Shown: positions 25,382 to 34,088 of the stretch, piece after piece
How the letters are laid out: each line of letters opens with the position of its first letter
How positions within the stretch are numbered: position 1 is the first letter of the stretch
Program-made: the position numbers and the translations under genes
Notes under the pieces: generated by a model
What the model saw: the letters and a program-made list of their open reading frames with translations, nothing else
Databases searched by the model: none
Told to the model about the DNA's origin: nothing
NCBI GenBank assembly: GCA_027486405.1
Contig: JAIXPD010000043.1
Span: forward strand, 47,290-111,289
Source of the DNA: Azospirillum sp.
Lineage (GTDB): Bacteria; Pseudomonadota; Alphaproteobacteria; Azospirillales; Azospirillaceae
Direction of reading: 5' to 3'
DNA: 64,000 nt

Positions 25382-25503
25382 GATGCTCGACAATCGCGGA
25401 AGAAACGGGGCGGGCGGATCGGGGGGATCGGGTGCGTCGGTTGGCGCGTCGATCCTCCCCACTCTGCCCGCCCTGCATTGCCGCAAGCTTGCCCCTGCGC
25501 CGG

Positions 25504-26883
25504 TCAGACCGAACGCGGCAGGGGTTGGAAGCGCAGGCGGAAGCACGCCCCGGATCCGGGCGTGGCGCTGTCCAGGCTGACCGACGCGCCGGGGTGGGCG
25601 CGCACGATCTCGCGGACCAGATGCAGGCCAAGCCCGGTTCCCTGCCCGGTCTTAGAGCCGCGAAAGAAGGGATCGAAGACACGGTCGGCGTGCTGGGGCG
25701 GAACACCCGGACCGTCGTCGGCCACCGTCAGATCGCCGTTGTCCTCAATCGACACGCGGATGACGCCGCGCCGCCCGCCATGGCGGATGGCGTTGTCGAT
25801 CAGATTGCCGATGGCGCGGCGCAGCGCCAACGCGTCGCCCAGAATCTCCAGATGCACGCCCTCGCCGAAAAAGGCGATCTCGTACCCCTCCTGCGCGGCC
25901 AGCGGGGCGAAATCCGCCACCGCCTCGCGCGCCAGCGCCACCAGATCGAGCGGGACCAGGGCGGATTCGGCCACGCGCAGCCGTTCCAGATCGAGAAGCT
26001 TGGTGGACAGATCCGACAGGCGGCGGGCGTCGCGCAGCAAGGCGTCCTTCAGCGGCTCGTCGGGCAGCGCGTCCAGCCGGGTCCGCAGAATGGCGATGGG
26101 GGTGCGCAACTCGTGCGCGGCGTCGGCGATGAAGCGGCGCTGCTGTTCGCTCCACGCGTCCAACCGCTCCAAGGCGGCGTTGATCGAGCGGATCAGGGGC
26201 AGCACCTCGCGCGGGATGCGCTCCTCGGGCAGGCGGGTCCCGCGCCGGTCGGGGTTCAGCCCGGCGGCGGCGGCGGACACCCGGAGCAGCACCCGCAATT
26301 GCCGCCGCACCACCAGCACGATGGCGATCAGGGCGGCGGCCACCGACGGCCCGAACACCGGAACGACGCCTTCGATGTTGTAAAGGGTGTCGATGACCAG
26401 ATCGGGGATGTCTTCGGTTTGCAGGGCGAGCACGCCCGCTTCGATGACGACGCCCTGGATGACCGGATGGTCGGTCTCCGGCGATTTGACCACGGCGGTG
26501 ATGTGGCCGTTCTGGCGCACCGCCCAGGACAGGGCGTAATCCACGTTGTCGGCCAGCGGACGCGTCAGGGTGGCCGGCACGGAGTCGGGGCGCTCCCCCC
26601 GGCCCAGATTGCCGCTGGTGGTCCAGGCGCGGAACCACAGGGTCGGGTGGCGTTGGTATATCTCCCGGAGCAGCGGCGATTCGGCGAGCACGGCCCGGCC
26701 CTGATCGTCCACCTCCAGCGACTCGGCCACCACGTTGATGACGAAATTCGCCATCACCGCTTCCGCGCCGTACCGGGACATCTGGAATCCGATGTGCAGC
26801 GCGATGATGATGAGCATCACCAGGGTCTGCACGATCGCCAACGTGGCGATCAACCGCAGCGTCAGCGAGGGCGGGCGCGTCAT
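25504..26883 (-). CDS. sensor histidine kinase
   Basis: 459 aa. Membrane helix near 9-31, periplasmic sensor about 35-175, second helix about 176-195, HAMP-like linker, phospho-acceptor His257 in ADAAHELRTPIAIL, then N box (NLIDNAIRHGG), G1 (VADDGPGVPP), F box (FDPFFRG) and G2 (GTGLGLHLV). Its start overlaps the response-regulator stop (ATGA). The periplasmic sensor is unrecognised. Cognate partner: the OmpR-type regulator upstream; likely targets are the exporter downstream and mipA (inference). Confidence 0.95.
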   Translation of the reverse strand: MTRPPSLTLRLIATLAIVQTLVMLIIIALHIGFQMSRYGAEAVMANFVINVVAESLEVDDQGRAVLAESPLLREIYQRHPTLWFRAWTTSGNLGRGERPDSVPATLTRPLADNVDYALSWAVRQNGHITAVVKSPETDHPVIQGVVIEAGVLALQTEDIPDLVIDTLYNIEGVVPVFGPSVAAALIAIVLVVRRQLRVLLRVSAAAAGLNPDRRGTRLPEERIPREVLPLIRSINAALERLDAWSEQQRRFIADAAHELRTPIAILRTRLDALPDEPLKDALLRDARRLSDLSTKLLDLERLRVAESALVPLDLVALAREAVADFAPLAAQEGYEIAFFGEGVHLEILGDALALRRAIGNLIDNAIRHGGRRGVIRVSIEDNGDLTVADDGPGVPPQHADRVFDPFFRGSKTGQGTGLGLHLVREIVRAHPGASVSLDSATPGSGACFRLRFQPLPRSV

Positions 26884-27554
26884 GGTGACACCCGCAGCAT
26901 GTAGCCGACCCCGCGCACGCCCTGGATCTCCAACCCGGCGTTCTGCTCCTCCAACCGGCGGCGCAGGCGCGACAGGTGGGGTTCGATGGCCGATGGGCCG
27001 ACGATGTCGTCCTGGCCGTAGACCACCGCCTCCAGCGCCTCGCGCGTCACCACCCGCCCGGCCCGGCGCATCAGCAGCTCGAAGGCCAGCAGCTCCCGCC
27101 GGGGCAGGGTCAGCGGCTCGCCGTTGATCGTCACGCTGCGGCTGTCGAGATCCAGGCTGGCGCGCGCCACCGTGATCGTCCGGTCGGCCGGTTGCGGCGG
27201 GCGGCGCAGCACCGCGCGCATCCGGGCCAGCAACTCGTCCATGTCGAAGGGTTTGGCGACGTAATCGTCGGCCCCGGCGTCCAACCCGGTCACGCGGTCG
27301 CGCACGTCGTCCAGCGCGGTCAGCAGGATGACCGGCGGCGAGGAGGCCGAGCGCCGGATGGCGGGAATCAGGCTGACCCCGTCGCCGTCGGGCAGGCGGC
27401 GGTCGAGCAGCACCAGCGTGTGCACCCCGGCGTTCAGCGCCTCTTCCGCGTCGGCCAGCGTTTCGACGTGATCGACCAGACAATCGCGCCGGATCAGGGC
27501 GGCGGCCAGCGCGCTCGCCAACTCCGGTTCATCCTCGACCAACAGAATGCGCAT
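26880..27554 (-). CDS. OmpR/PhoB family response regulator
   Basis: 224 aa. Receiver: acidic pair Glu7-Asp8 (VEDEPE), phospho-acceptor Asp51 (LVLLDRRLPDGDG), Thr in LLTALDD and Lys in YVAKPFDMDEL. The C-terminal winged helix (FELLMRRAGRVVTREALEAV, then EPHLSRLRRRLE, and GVRGVGYMLR) is the OmpR type, which binds 10-11 bp direct repeats; such repeats occur at 29026-29091. Its start shares bases with the GT87 gene stop (TGATG), so the two are coupled. Confidence 0.95.
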   Translation of the reverse strand: MRILLVEDEPELASALAAALIRRDCLVDHVETLADAEEALNAGVHTLVLLDRRLPDGDGVSLIPAIRRSASSPPVILLTALDDVRDRVTGLDAGADDYVAKPFDMDELLARMRAVLRRPPQPADRTITVARASLDLDSRSVTINGEPLTLPRRELLAFELLMRRAGRVVTREALEAVVYGQDDIVGPSAIEPHLSRLRRRLEEQNAGLEIQGVRGVGYMLRVSP

Positions 27555-28816
27555 CACAGATACCCGTTGTCGCGTGCCAGGGGAGGAACGATCCGGCTGT
27601 TGGACAGCCGACCGATGACAAAGCTGGGGGCCTTGCGGGCGGGAGACGGCCGCTGTCCGACCGTGGCCCGGCAGGTCAGCGACCGCCGCGCCATGATGAC
27701 ATGGACCAGGCAGCCGACATAGCCCAGCGCCATCGTCTGCTTCAACCAGAAGGCCGTCGGGCGGTACAGCGTGTTGCCGTACATGTGGGTCCCCAGGGCC
27801 AGGCAGAGCAGCGCCAGCAGGGCGGCGCGGTGGCCGTTGGCGGGCCGTTCGCCCTCCACCACCGCCGCCCCCGCCGCCAGCACGGCGAGCATGACGTAGG
27901 AGCCTTCCTCCACACGCGGGTTGAACAGCAGCAGATAGCAACAGCCCAGGCTCATCACCACGATCACCGCCGTGCGCGGATCCAGCCGCCGCACCGCCAG
28001 CCACGCCAGCGCCAGACACAGGGCGGCGGCTCCGGCGCGCGGGCCGAACAGCGTGGCGTCGGGGGCGAGCCATCCGGCGGTCTTCAGGGCCGCGCCAACG
28101 TCGAACCAGGTGCCGCTGTCGGGGGCGGCGGCCACGCCCAGCTTGCCCACCATCGCGACCCATTGCTCCATCGCATAGATCGGATCGTTGTGGACAACGC
28201 TCAGCAGGACGCCGCAAACGCCGCCGAGGAGCAGGCCGCGCCGGGCCTCGGGCAGCGTGGCGAACACCAGCAGCGCCGGGACCAGGGCCAGCGGCTTGAC
28301 GAAGACGGCGGCGGCCAGCAGCAACCCGCCCCGCCGGTCCCGTCCGCTGGCGAGATCGACGGTGGCGAACAGCAGCAGGGCGAACATCGGCAGGGTCATT
28401 TGGCCGCGCAACAGGTCGATGGTGGCGGCGGGCGCGCTCAACAGCAGCATCGCCCCCGCCGCGTATCCGGCGTTGCGCGGGGCGATCAGCCGGGCGTAGC
28501 GGCGGATGGCGACAAACAGCAGCGCCGACAGCGCCACGCGCCAGAGATGGCTGGCCAACGGTTCGGGCAGAACCAGAAAGGGGATGTAGGCCACCGCACC
28601 CGTCGGGAAATACAGATAGCCGTGCAGGCCCGGCGCGTAGAGCGGTTCGGCGTTCATCCAGGCGACCGCCGCCACCCGGTAGATTCCGGCGATGCAGCGG
28701 TGCGGCTGGATGATGGCGATGACCGCGATCACCAGCGTGGTCAACACCCAGACGATGACGCCCAGACGGGGCCAGGGGCGTTGAAGCGCGGATGCCCGCG
28801 CCACTGGCCCGGTCAT
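27554..28816 (-). CDS. GT87-type (DUF2029) polytopic membrane glycosyltransferase
   Basis: About 420 aa with around ten membrane segments (for example LGVIVWVLTTLVIAVIAIIQ and ALLALLCLALGTHMYG). Features of the GT87/mannosyltransferase-like family: HGYLYFPTGAVAYIPFLVLP near the N-terminus and GGLLLAAAVFVKPLALVPAL in mid-protein. These enzymes use polyprenyl-phosphate sugars at the outer face of the inner membrane. The start at 28816 has GAGGA nearby; upstream in-frame starts (28921, 28906) would add a tail encoded by short tandem repeats. It heads the operon with the two-component system. Confidence 0.75.
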   Translation of the reverse strand: MTGPVARASALQRPWPRLGVIVWVLTTLVIAVIAIIQPHRCIAGIYRVAAVAWMNAEPLYAPGLHGYLYFPTGAVAYIPFLVLPEPLASHLWRVALSALLFVAIRRYARLIAPRNAGYAAGAMLLLSAPAATIDLLRGQMTLPMFALLLFATVDLASGRDRRGGLLLAAAVFVKPLALVPALLVFATLPEARRGLLLGGVCGVLLSVVHNDPIYAMEQWVAMVGKLGVAAAPDSGTWFDVGAALKTAGWLAPDATLFGPRAGAAALCLALAWLAVRRLDPRTAVIVVMSLGCCYLLLFNPRVEEGSYVMLAVLAAGAAVVEGERPANGHRAALLALLCLALGTHMYGNTLYRPTAFWLKQTMALGYVGCLVHVIMARRSLTCRATVGQRPSPARKAPSFVIGRLSNSRIVPPLARDNGYL

Positions 28817-29161
28817 GCGATGGGTCCTCAGGCGGTCGGTCCTCAGGCGGTCAATCCAGGCAAAGGGGGGCGTCAGCGGGACCCGCAACGCCAGCGGGGA
28901 CGGCATGGAGGGGGAAGGCATGGCCGGAACAATCCGTTGCGATCGGGATGCGGTGGCGGACCCCGATCCGCAAGGGTGGGATGGGACGTCGGCCGACGGC
29001 GCTCCCCCGATCTATCCGGCGGCGGGCTTGCCGGAAGCTTGCAACACAGCGCAATTTTCGTTCGCGTTTGCGCAAGCTCCGCGCAAGCCACCCCGGCTAG
29101 AGAACGGACCGTCGGCGCTGCGGGTTGCGGTGCCGAACCCTGATGGTGAGGAGAAGGTCCG
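28817..29161. other. 345-bp divergent regulatory region
   Basis: Lies between the GT87/two-component operon and mipA. It contains two oppositely oriented pairs of 11-bp repeats (see 29026-29091) and two tandem copies of a 15-bp unit around 28824-28853. No gene of its own is convincing. Confidence 0.55.
29026..29091. promoter_or_regulatory. paired 11-bp direct repeats, candidate OmpR-type binding sites
   Basis: GCTTGCCGGAA (29026-29036) and GCTTGCAACAC (29037-29047), then in the other orientation GCGCAAGCTCC (29070-29080) and GCGCAAGCCAC (29081-29091). GCTTGC is the reverse complement of GCAAGC, so each promoter would face its own tandem pair. Confidence 0.5.
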
Positions 29162-29956
29162 GTGACTGGAGTGATGGCAAGGACCGCGCGCGGTGCGGTC
29201 GGGGCCGCCCTGACGGCGGCGGTGGCGGTTGGTCTGTCCAGCGCGGCGCACGCCGCTGGCCCGGAGGCCCGGCGCGGCGATTGGTCGTTCATGATCGGCG
29301 GCGGGGCCGCCTATGTCCCGAAATACGAAGGGGCGAAGACCATGAAGGTGGCCCCGATCCCGTTGGCCGAGGTGACGTGGAAGGACACGGTGTTTCTGGG
29401 GGCCAAGGGGCTGGGGGCCAAGACCACGGTGTTTGAAAACCTGACGCTGGGCGCGTCGGTCAATTATCAGGCGGGCCGCAAGGAAAAGGACCACAGCCGC
29501 CTGAAGGGGCTGGGCGACATCAAGGACGCGGCGGCGGGCAGCCTGTTCGCCAATTACGAGCTTGGCATTCTGTCCTTCGACCTGTCGGCGACCAAGGATT
29601 TCGGCGGCTCGAACGGCTTGACCGTCAGCGCCGGGGTTGGTCTGCAATACCCGGTGACGGAGCGGTTGAGCCTGACCAGCGGGGTGTCGGCCACCTGGGC
29701 GGACGAACGCCACATGCGCGCCAATTTCGGCATCAGCGCGGCGCAGGCCAAGGCGTCGGGGCTGAAGGCCTACACGGCGGAATCCGGGGTGAAGCGCGTG
29801 GACATCACCGTCGGGGCCAATTGGATGGTGACGGACAATTGGTTTGTCACCGCCAACGGCGGCGTCGGCATCCTGACCGGCAACGCCAAGAAAAGCCCGG
29901 TCGTGGTGGAAAAGGTCCAGCCGATGGCCATGGTCGGGATCGGCTACCGCTTCTGA
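29162..29956 (+). CDS. MipA/OmpV family outer-membrane protein
   Basis: 264 aa. Signal peptide ending SSAAHAAG (about 31-32). The mature part shows the MipA/OmpV pattern: an early GGGAAYVPKYEGAKTMKVAP motif, alternating beta-strands and a C-terminal aromatic (MVGIGYRF). Start is GTG at 29162, because GAGGAGAAGG at 29148-29157 is well placed; the ATG at 29174 is too far. Family members act as murein-synthase scaffolds or antibiotic/antimicrobial-peptide-linked porins, often with two-component genes alongside, as here. Confidence 0.88.
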   Translation: MTGVMARTARGAVGAALTAAVAVGLSSAAHAAGPEARRGDWSFMIGGGAAYVPKYEGAKTMKVAPIPLAEVTWKDTVFLGAKGLGAKTTVFENLTLGASVNYQAGRKEKDHSRLKGLGDIKDAAAGSLFANYELGILSFDLSATKDFGGSNGLTVSAGVGLQYPVTERLSLTSGVSATWADERHMRANFGISAAQAKASGLKAYTAESGVKRVDITVGANWMVTDNWFVTANGGVGILTGNAKKSPVVVEKVQPMAMVGIGYRF

Positions 29957-30013
29957 ACCGGTGTTTTCGGTTTCCACGCGTCCGGATCCGGCGGTGGGGC
30001 CGGGTCCGGTCGG

Positions 30014-30934
30014 TCAGTCACCGGCCAGCGCGTCGGCGTGGCGGCGGAACAGGCGGACCAGCGCGTCGGCCACCGCCGCGACGGCGGGCAGGTCGCGCAC
30101 GTCGCGGTGCACCAGCAGATGGACGTTTTCGCGCAGCGCCTCGGGCGGGTCGATCACGCGGACCAGCGTGGGGTCGGCGTCGCCCAGCACGCAGGGCAGC
30201 AGCGTCACCCCCACCCCGCGCCGGGCGGCGTCGAGGCGCATCGGCAATTCGCTGAGACGGGCGACGATGCGCCCGCCGCGTTCCAGCGCGGTGTCGTCCA
30301 CCCAGCCCGATTGCGACGGGCGGCGGCGGGTTTCCGGCAGGCCGACGACCGGCGCGCCCGTCCAGTCGTCCGACCAGTCGTCGCGCAGGCCGCGCGCGGC
30401 GTAGAGGGTGAAGCCGAAGCGGCCCAGACGCCGCGTCACCAGATCGCCTTCGGTCGGGACCCGGTCCATGCGCAGGGCGATTTCCGCCTCCCGCTGGGCC
30501 AGGTTGAGCGCGGCGCGGGTGCTGAGGATGGTCAGATCCGCGCCCGTCTCCGCCAGCAGGGTTGGCAGATGGGTGGTGAGAAAGGTGGACACGGACGAGG
30601 TGGCGGTGACGCGCACCGGCTGGGGAACCGCGACCTGCCGGTCGGCCCGCCGGGCGAAGGCGGCGGCGGCCGTTCCCATCGCCTCGGCCGACTCCAACAC
30701 CGCCTGACCCAGCGGGGTCAGCGCCAACCGGTTGGGCAGCCGGTCGAACAGCGGCGCGCCCAGCACGCCTTCCAGCCGTTTCAGTCGCCGCCCCAGCGTG
30801 GGTTGGCTCAGGGCCAAGTGGCGGGCGGCGTCGGTCAGGCTGCCGCTGCGGGCGGTGGCGAGGAAGGCGCGGATGTCCTCCCAATCAAGCGCCCCGTCGT
30901 CGATCATCCATCCCCCATCGCCACCCGCGCCCAT
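30014..30934 (-). CDS. LysR family transcriptional regulator
   Basis: 306 aa. HTH: WEDIRAFLATARSGSLTDAA, then RHLALSQPTLGRRLKRLEGV and LGAPLFDRLPNRLALTPLG. The effector domain has EIALRMDRVPTEGDLVTRRL. The start at 30934 follows GGAGGG lying inside the end of the NUDIX gene, 4 bp after its stop, so they are co-transcribed. An alternative start is 30907. The target is unknown. Confidence 0.9.
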   Translation of the reverse strand: MGAGGDGGWMIDDGALDWEDIRAFLATARSGSLTDAARHLALSQPTLGRRLKRLEGVLGAPLFDRLPNRLALTPLGQAVLESAEAMGTAAAAFARRADRQVAVPQPVRVTATSSVSTFLTTHLPTLLAETGADLTILSTRAALNLAQREAEIALRMDRVPTEGDLVTRRLGRFGFTLYAARGLRDDWSDDWTGAPVVGLPETRRRPSQSGWVDDTALERGGRIVARLSELPMRLDAARRGVGVTLLPCVLGDADPTLVRVIDPPEALRENVHLLVHRDVRDLPAVAAVADALVRLFRRHADALAGD

Positions 30935-30938
30935 GGCG

Positions 30939-31601
30939 TCAACCCTCCATCAGCCGGTGCAGGGCGGCGTGTTGCAGCAGCATGATGGTCTTGCCATCGA
31001 CGATGGCCCCGCGTTCGACCATGGCAAGCGCGTCGCGCAAGGTCAACTCGACGACGTCGATGTCCTCGCCCTCCTCGGCATTGCCGCCGCCCTCGCCCCG
31101 GTCCGCCGCGCGGTATTCGGCGACGAAGAAGGCCAGACGTTCGGTGACGGATCCGGGACTCATGTAGGCGTCGAACACCCGGCGCGGGGCGGCGACGGCC
31201 ACGCCCAGCTCCTCCATCGCTTCGGCGCGGATGGCGTCCTCCGGGCTGCGGTCGTCGAGCAGACCGGCGCAGACCTCCAGCAGCGGTTCGGGGTGGCCGT
31301 TGACGTAGGTGGCGTAGCGGAATTGCCGGGTCAGCAGCACGGTCCCGCGCGTCGGATCGAACAGCAGCAGGGCCGCCCCGTTGCCCCGGTCGTAGGTTTC
31401 CCGGCTCAGGGTCTGCCACGAGCCATCGCGGCGGCGGTAATCGAAGACGGTCTTTTTCAGGACGTACCAGTCGTTCGACAACAGGGTGACGTCGCGCACC
31501 CGCACGCGGTCGGCCATGCTGGTTTCGGCGGCGCTGGCTGTGGCGGCGCTGGTTTCGGCGGCGGGCGGGGTGGATTGGCTGGGCTGGGCGGTGTCGGGCA
31601 T
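30939..31601 (-). CDS. NudK-like NUDIX hydrolase (GDP-sugar pyrophosphatase type)
   Basis: 220 aa. Aligns with E. coli NudK: REVYDRGNGA-like SRETYDRGNGAALLLFDP, RQFRYATYVNG, CAGLLDD, the NUDIX helix EDAIRAEAMEELGV, YMSPGSVTERLAFFVAEY, and DGKTIMLL near the end. In the NUDIX box the first Glu is Ser and the Arg before Glu is Ala, so metal binding rests on EAMEEL. NudK cleaves GDP-mannose and related sugars. The first 30 residues are Ala/Thr/Ser-rich; the native start may be MADRVRV (31517). Confidence 0.85.
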   Translation of the reverse strand: MPDTAQPSQSTPPAAETSAATASAAETSMADRVRVRDVTLLSNDWYVLKKTVFDYRRRDGSWQTLSRETYDRGNGAALLLFDPTRGTVLLTRQFRYATYVNGHPEPLLEVCAGLLDDRSPEDAIRAEAMEELGVAVAAPRRVFDAYMSPGSVTERLAFFVAEYRAADRGEGGGNAEEGEDIDVVELTLRDALAMVERGAIVDGKTIMLLQHAALHRLMEG

Positions 31602-31810
31602 CGGTGGCGATCCTATGAACTGCGGCTGATGCGAACAGCCGGTGATGCGGTGTGCGGCCATCCTGCCGCCGCCGCCCGCGCGCCGCAGCCCGTCAGAATT
31701 GAAGGGTGGCTGTGCGGATTTGGCCCCGTCGCGGAATCGCTGGACGCCGCCCCCGCCAACGGGCGACAACGGGCGTCAATGGGCGTGGGGCTGGACCGGT
31801 CGGGGGCGCA

Positions 31811-34015
31811 ATGGCGACGATTGCGGAAGCGTTGGGCGTGGCGCTGGATCATCACATGGGCGGGCGGCTCGACGCCGCCGAAACGCTCTACCGCCGCATC
31901 CTCGACGCCGATCCGGGACAGGCCGACGCGCTGCATCTGCTGGGGGTGCTGGCCGGGCAGACCGGGCGGGCGGCTCAGGGGGCGGATCTGATCCGTCAGG
32001 CGATGGCGCAGCGGCCCGACGCCGCCGACTACCCGTCCAATCTGGGCGCGCTGCTGGACGCCGCCGGGCAACCGGTGGCGGCGGCGGCGGCCTGCCGCCG
32101 GGCGCTGGCGCTGCGCCCGGATTTTGCCGTGGCCTGGGCGCGGCTGGGCGGCGCGGCGCACCGGATGGGGGCGGCGGACGTTGCGCTGGACGCGCTGCGG
32201 CGGGCCGCCAGCCTTGATCCCTGCGACCGCGACAGCGCCGGGCGGGCGGCGCTGCTGCTGCGTCGGCGCGCGGTCGCCTTGCGGGAAGGCGGGCGGCTGG
32301 ACGCGGCGTTCGACGCGCTGCGCCGCGCGGTGGCGCTCGACCCCGGATCCGCCGATGGCTGGCTCGACGCCGCGCAACTGGCCCATCGGGTGGGCGACCG
32401 GGCGGCGGCGCTGGCGGGCCTTCGCGCCGCGCTGGCGCTGACCCCCGCCCAACCCGACGGCTGGAGCGCGCGCGCCGCGCTGCTGGACGAGGGCGGGGAG
32501 AGCGCCGCCGCGCTGGCCGCCAGCCGCCGCGCCCTGATCGCCGACCCGACGCTGACCGCCGCCTGGATCAACCGGGGGGCGGCCTGTCTGGGGCGCGGGC
32601 GACACGCCGCCGCCGCCGACGCGGCGCGGCGGGCGTTGGCGCTCGACCCCATTGCGGCGGCGGCGCTGTGCAATCTGGCCACGGCCTTGCGCTCCCTGGG
32701 GGCGGTGACGGCGGGGGTTCCGTTGCTGCGGCGCGGGCAACGGCTGGGCCGCTATGACGCCGAACGCGGCCTGCTGTCGGCCATCCTCTACGACCCGACC
32801 CTGACCGAAGAGGCGCGCTTTGCCGAGGCGCTGGCCTTCGCCCGCCGCCGCGCGCCGGTGGGGCCGCCTCCGGTCTTTCGCAACGATCCCGACCCGGATC
32901 GACGCTTGCGCATCGGCTATCTGTCGGCGGATCTGCGGGATCACCCGGTGGCGCGCAACATCGCGCCGATCCTGGCCAACCACGACCGCGCGGCGGTGGA
33001 GGTCGCGCTCTACGCCACCGATCCCCGGACCGACGCGACGACGGCGCGGCTGCGCGGCTGGGCCGATCTCTGGCGGCCGATGGTGGGTTTGGGCGACGCC
33101 GCCATCGCCGAGCGGATCCGGGCCGACGGCGTCGATGTGTTGGTGACGCTGGCCGGGCGGTTCGACGCCAACCGCCCGTTGGTCGCCGCCCACCGCCCCG
33201 CCCCGGTGCTGGTCAGCGCCCATGATGGCGGAACCAGCGGTTTGCCGGGGATGGACGCCCTGTTCACCGACCGCGCGCTTGCCCCGCGCGGCGGGGCGGA
33301 GCGGTTCCGCGAGCGGCCCTTCCGCCTGCCCGGCTTCTACGCCTTCGATCCGATCACCGACGCGCCGCCGCCGCACCCGGTGGGGGATCTGGTGGGGCAC
33401 TTGGTGGGGAACGGCACCGACCGCCCCCTCACCTTCGGCAGCCTGAACAACCCGGCCAAGGTGAACGACGCGGTGCTGGCGCTGTGGGCGCGGGTGCTGC
33501 GGGCGGTTCCGGGATCGCGCCTGCTGCTGCGTTACCGCGACCAGTTTTTGGAGCCGCTGTTGCGCGACCATGTGGTTGCGGTCCTGGCCGGATGCGGCGT
33601 GGCGGCGGACCGGCTGCTGTTTCCCGACGGTGCGACCGACCGGCGGCACCATCTGGCCGTTTATCACGACATCGACATCGCGCTGGACACCCACCCGTTC
33701 AGCGGGGCCACCACCAGTTTCGAAGCGCTGTGGATGGGCGTGCCGGTGGTGACGCTGTGCGGTGACGGCATGATGGGGCGGGTGTCCGCCGCCCATCTGC
33801 GCGCGGCGGGCGCGGCGGAGCTGATCGCCGGGGACGCCGACGGCTTCGTCGCCATCGCGGCGGATCTGGCCGCCGACCCGCAGCGCCGCGCGGCCTACCA
33901 CGCGGGCCTGCGCGCCCGGTTGGCGGCGGCCCCGCTGATGAACGGGCCGTTGCGGGCGCGCCAGTTCGAACGCGCCTGCCGGGCGTTGTGGCGGCGTTGG
34001 CTGAAGCACCGCTGA
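31811..34015 (+). CDS. TPR-repeat glycosyltransferase-like protein (SPINDLY/OGT family)
   Basis: 734 aa. About residues 1-320 are tandem TPRs (for example GGRLDAAETLYRRILDADPG then QADALHLLGVLAGQTGR). From about 360 a GT41-like domain: RIGYLSADLRDHPVARNIAP, GVDVLVTLAGRFDANRPLVA, GLPGMDALFTDRAL, FTFGSLNN-like LTFGSLNNPAKVNDAVLALW, FSGATTSFEALWMGVPVVTL. The usual LAGHT and GYPGTTG motifs read LAGRF and AHDGGTSG, so catalysis may be altered. Start at 31811. Such proteins add GlcNAc-like sugars to proteins. Divergent from the NUDIX gene. Confidence 0.82.
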   Translation: MATIAEALGVALDHHMGGRLDAAETLYRRILDADPGQADALHLLGVLAGQTGRAAQGADLIRQAMAQRPDAADYPSNLGALLDAAGQPVAAAAACRRALALRPDFAVAWARLGGAAHRMGAADVALDALRRAASLDPCDRDSAGRAALLLRRRAVALREGGRLDAAFDALRRAVALDPGSADGWLDAAQLAHRVGDRAAALAGLRAALALTPAQPDGWSARAALLDEGGESAAALAASRRALIADPTLTAAWINRGAACLGRGRHAAAADAARRALALDPIAAAALCNLATALRSLGAVTAGVPLLRRGQRLGRYDAERGLLSAILYDPTLTEEARFAEALAFARRRAPVGPPPVFRNDPDPDRRLRIGYLSADLRDHPVARNIAPILANHDRAAVEVALYATDPRTDATTARLRGWADLWRPMVGLGDAAIAERIRADGVDVLVTLAGRFDANRPLVAAHRPAPVLVSAHDGGTSGLPGMDALFTDRALAPRGGAERFRERPFRLPGFYAFDPITDAPPPHPVGDLVGHLVGNGTDRPLTFGSLNNPAKVNDAVLALWARVLRAVPGSRLLLRYRDQFLEPLLRDHVVAVLAGCGVAADRLLFPDGATDRRHHLAVYHDIDIALDTHPFSGATTSFEALWMGVPVVTLCGDGMMGRVSAAHLRAAGAAELIAGDADGFVAIAADLAADPQRRAAYHAGLRARLAAAPLMNGPLRARQFERACRALWRRWLKHR

Positions 34016-34030
34016 ACGTGAGCAGGCCGG

Positions 34031-34060
34031 TGATCCAGCGCCGCGCCGGTGGCGTACCGA
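34031..34060 (+). promoter_or_regulatory. ECF sigma-E (ChrR-type) promoter of the DUF6134-SDR-NTF2 operon
   Basis: TGATCC at 34031-34036, 18-bp spacer, TACCGA at 34055-34060, ending 28 bp before the first ATG. Same architecture and spacing as the two sites flanking rpoE; the -10 has TAC in place of TAA. Confidence 0.65.
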
Positions 34061-34088
34061 GGGGGAGCGACCACCCGCAGAGGATCCG

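Noticed and set aside
29983..30010. Terminator after mipA
   Set aside because: CCGGATCCGG/CCGGGTCCGG can pair but there is no T tract; left out of the feature list.
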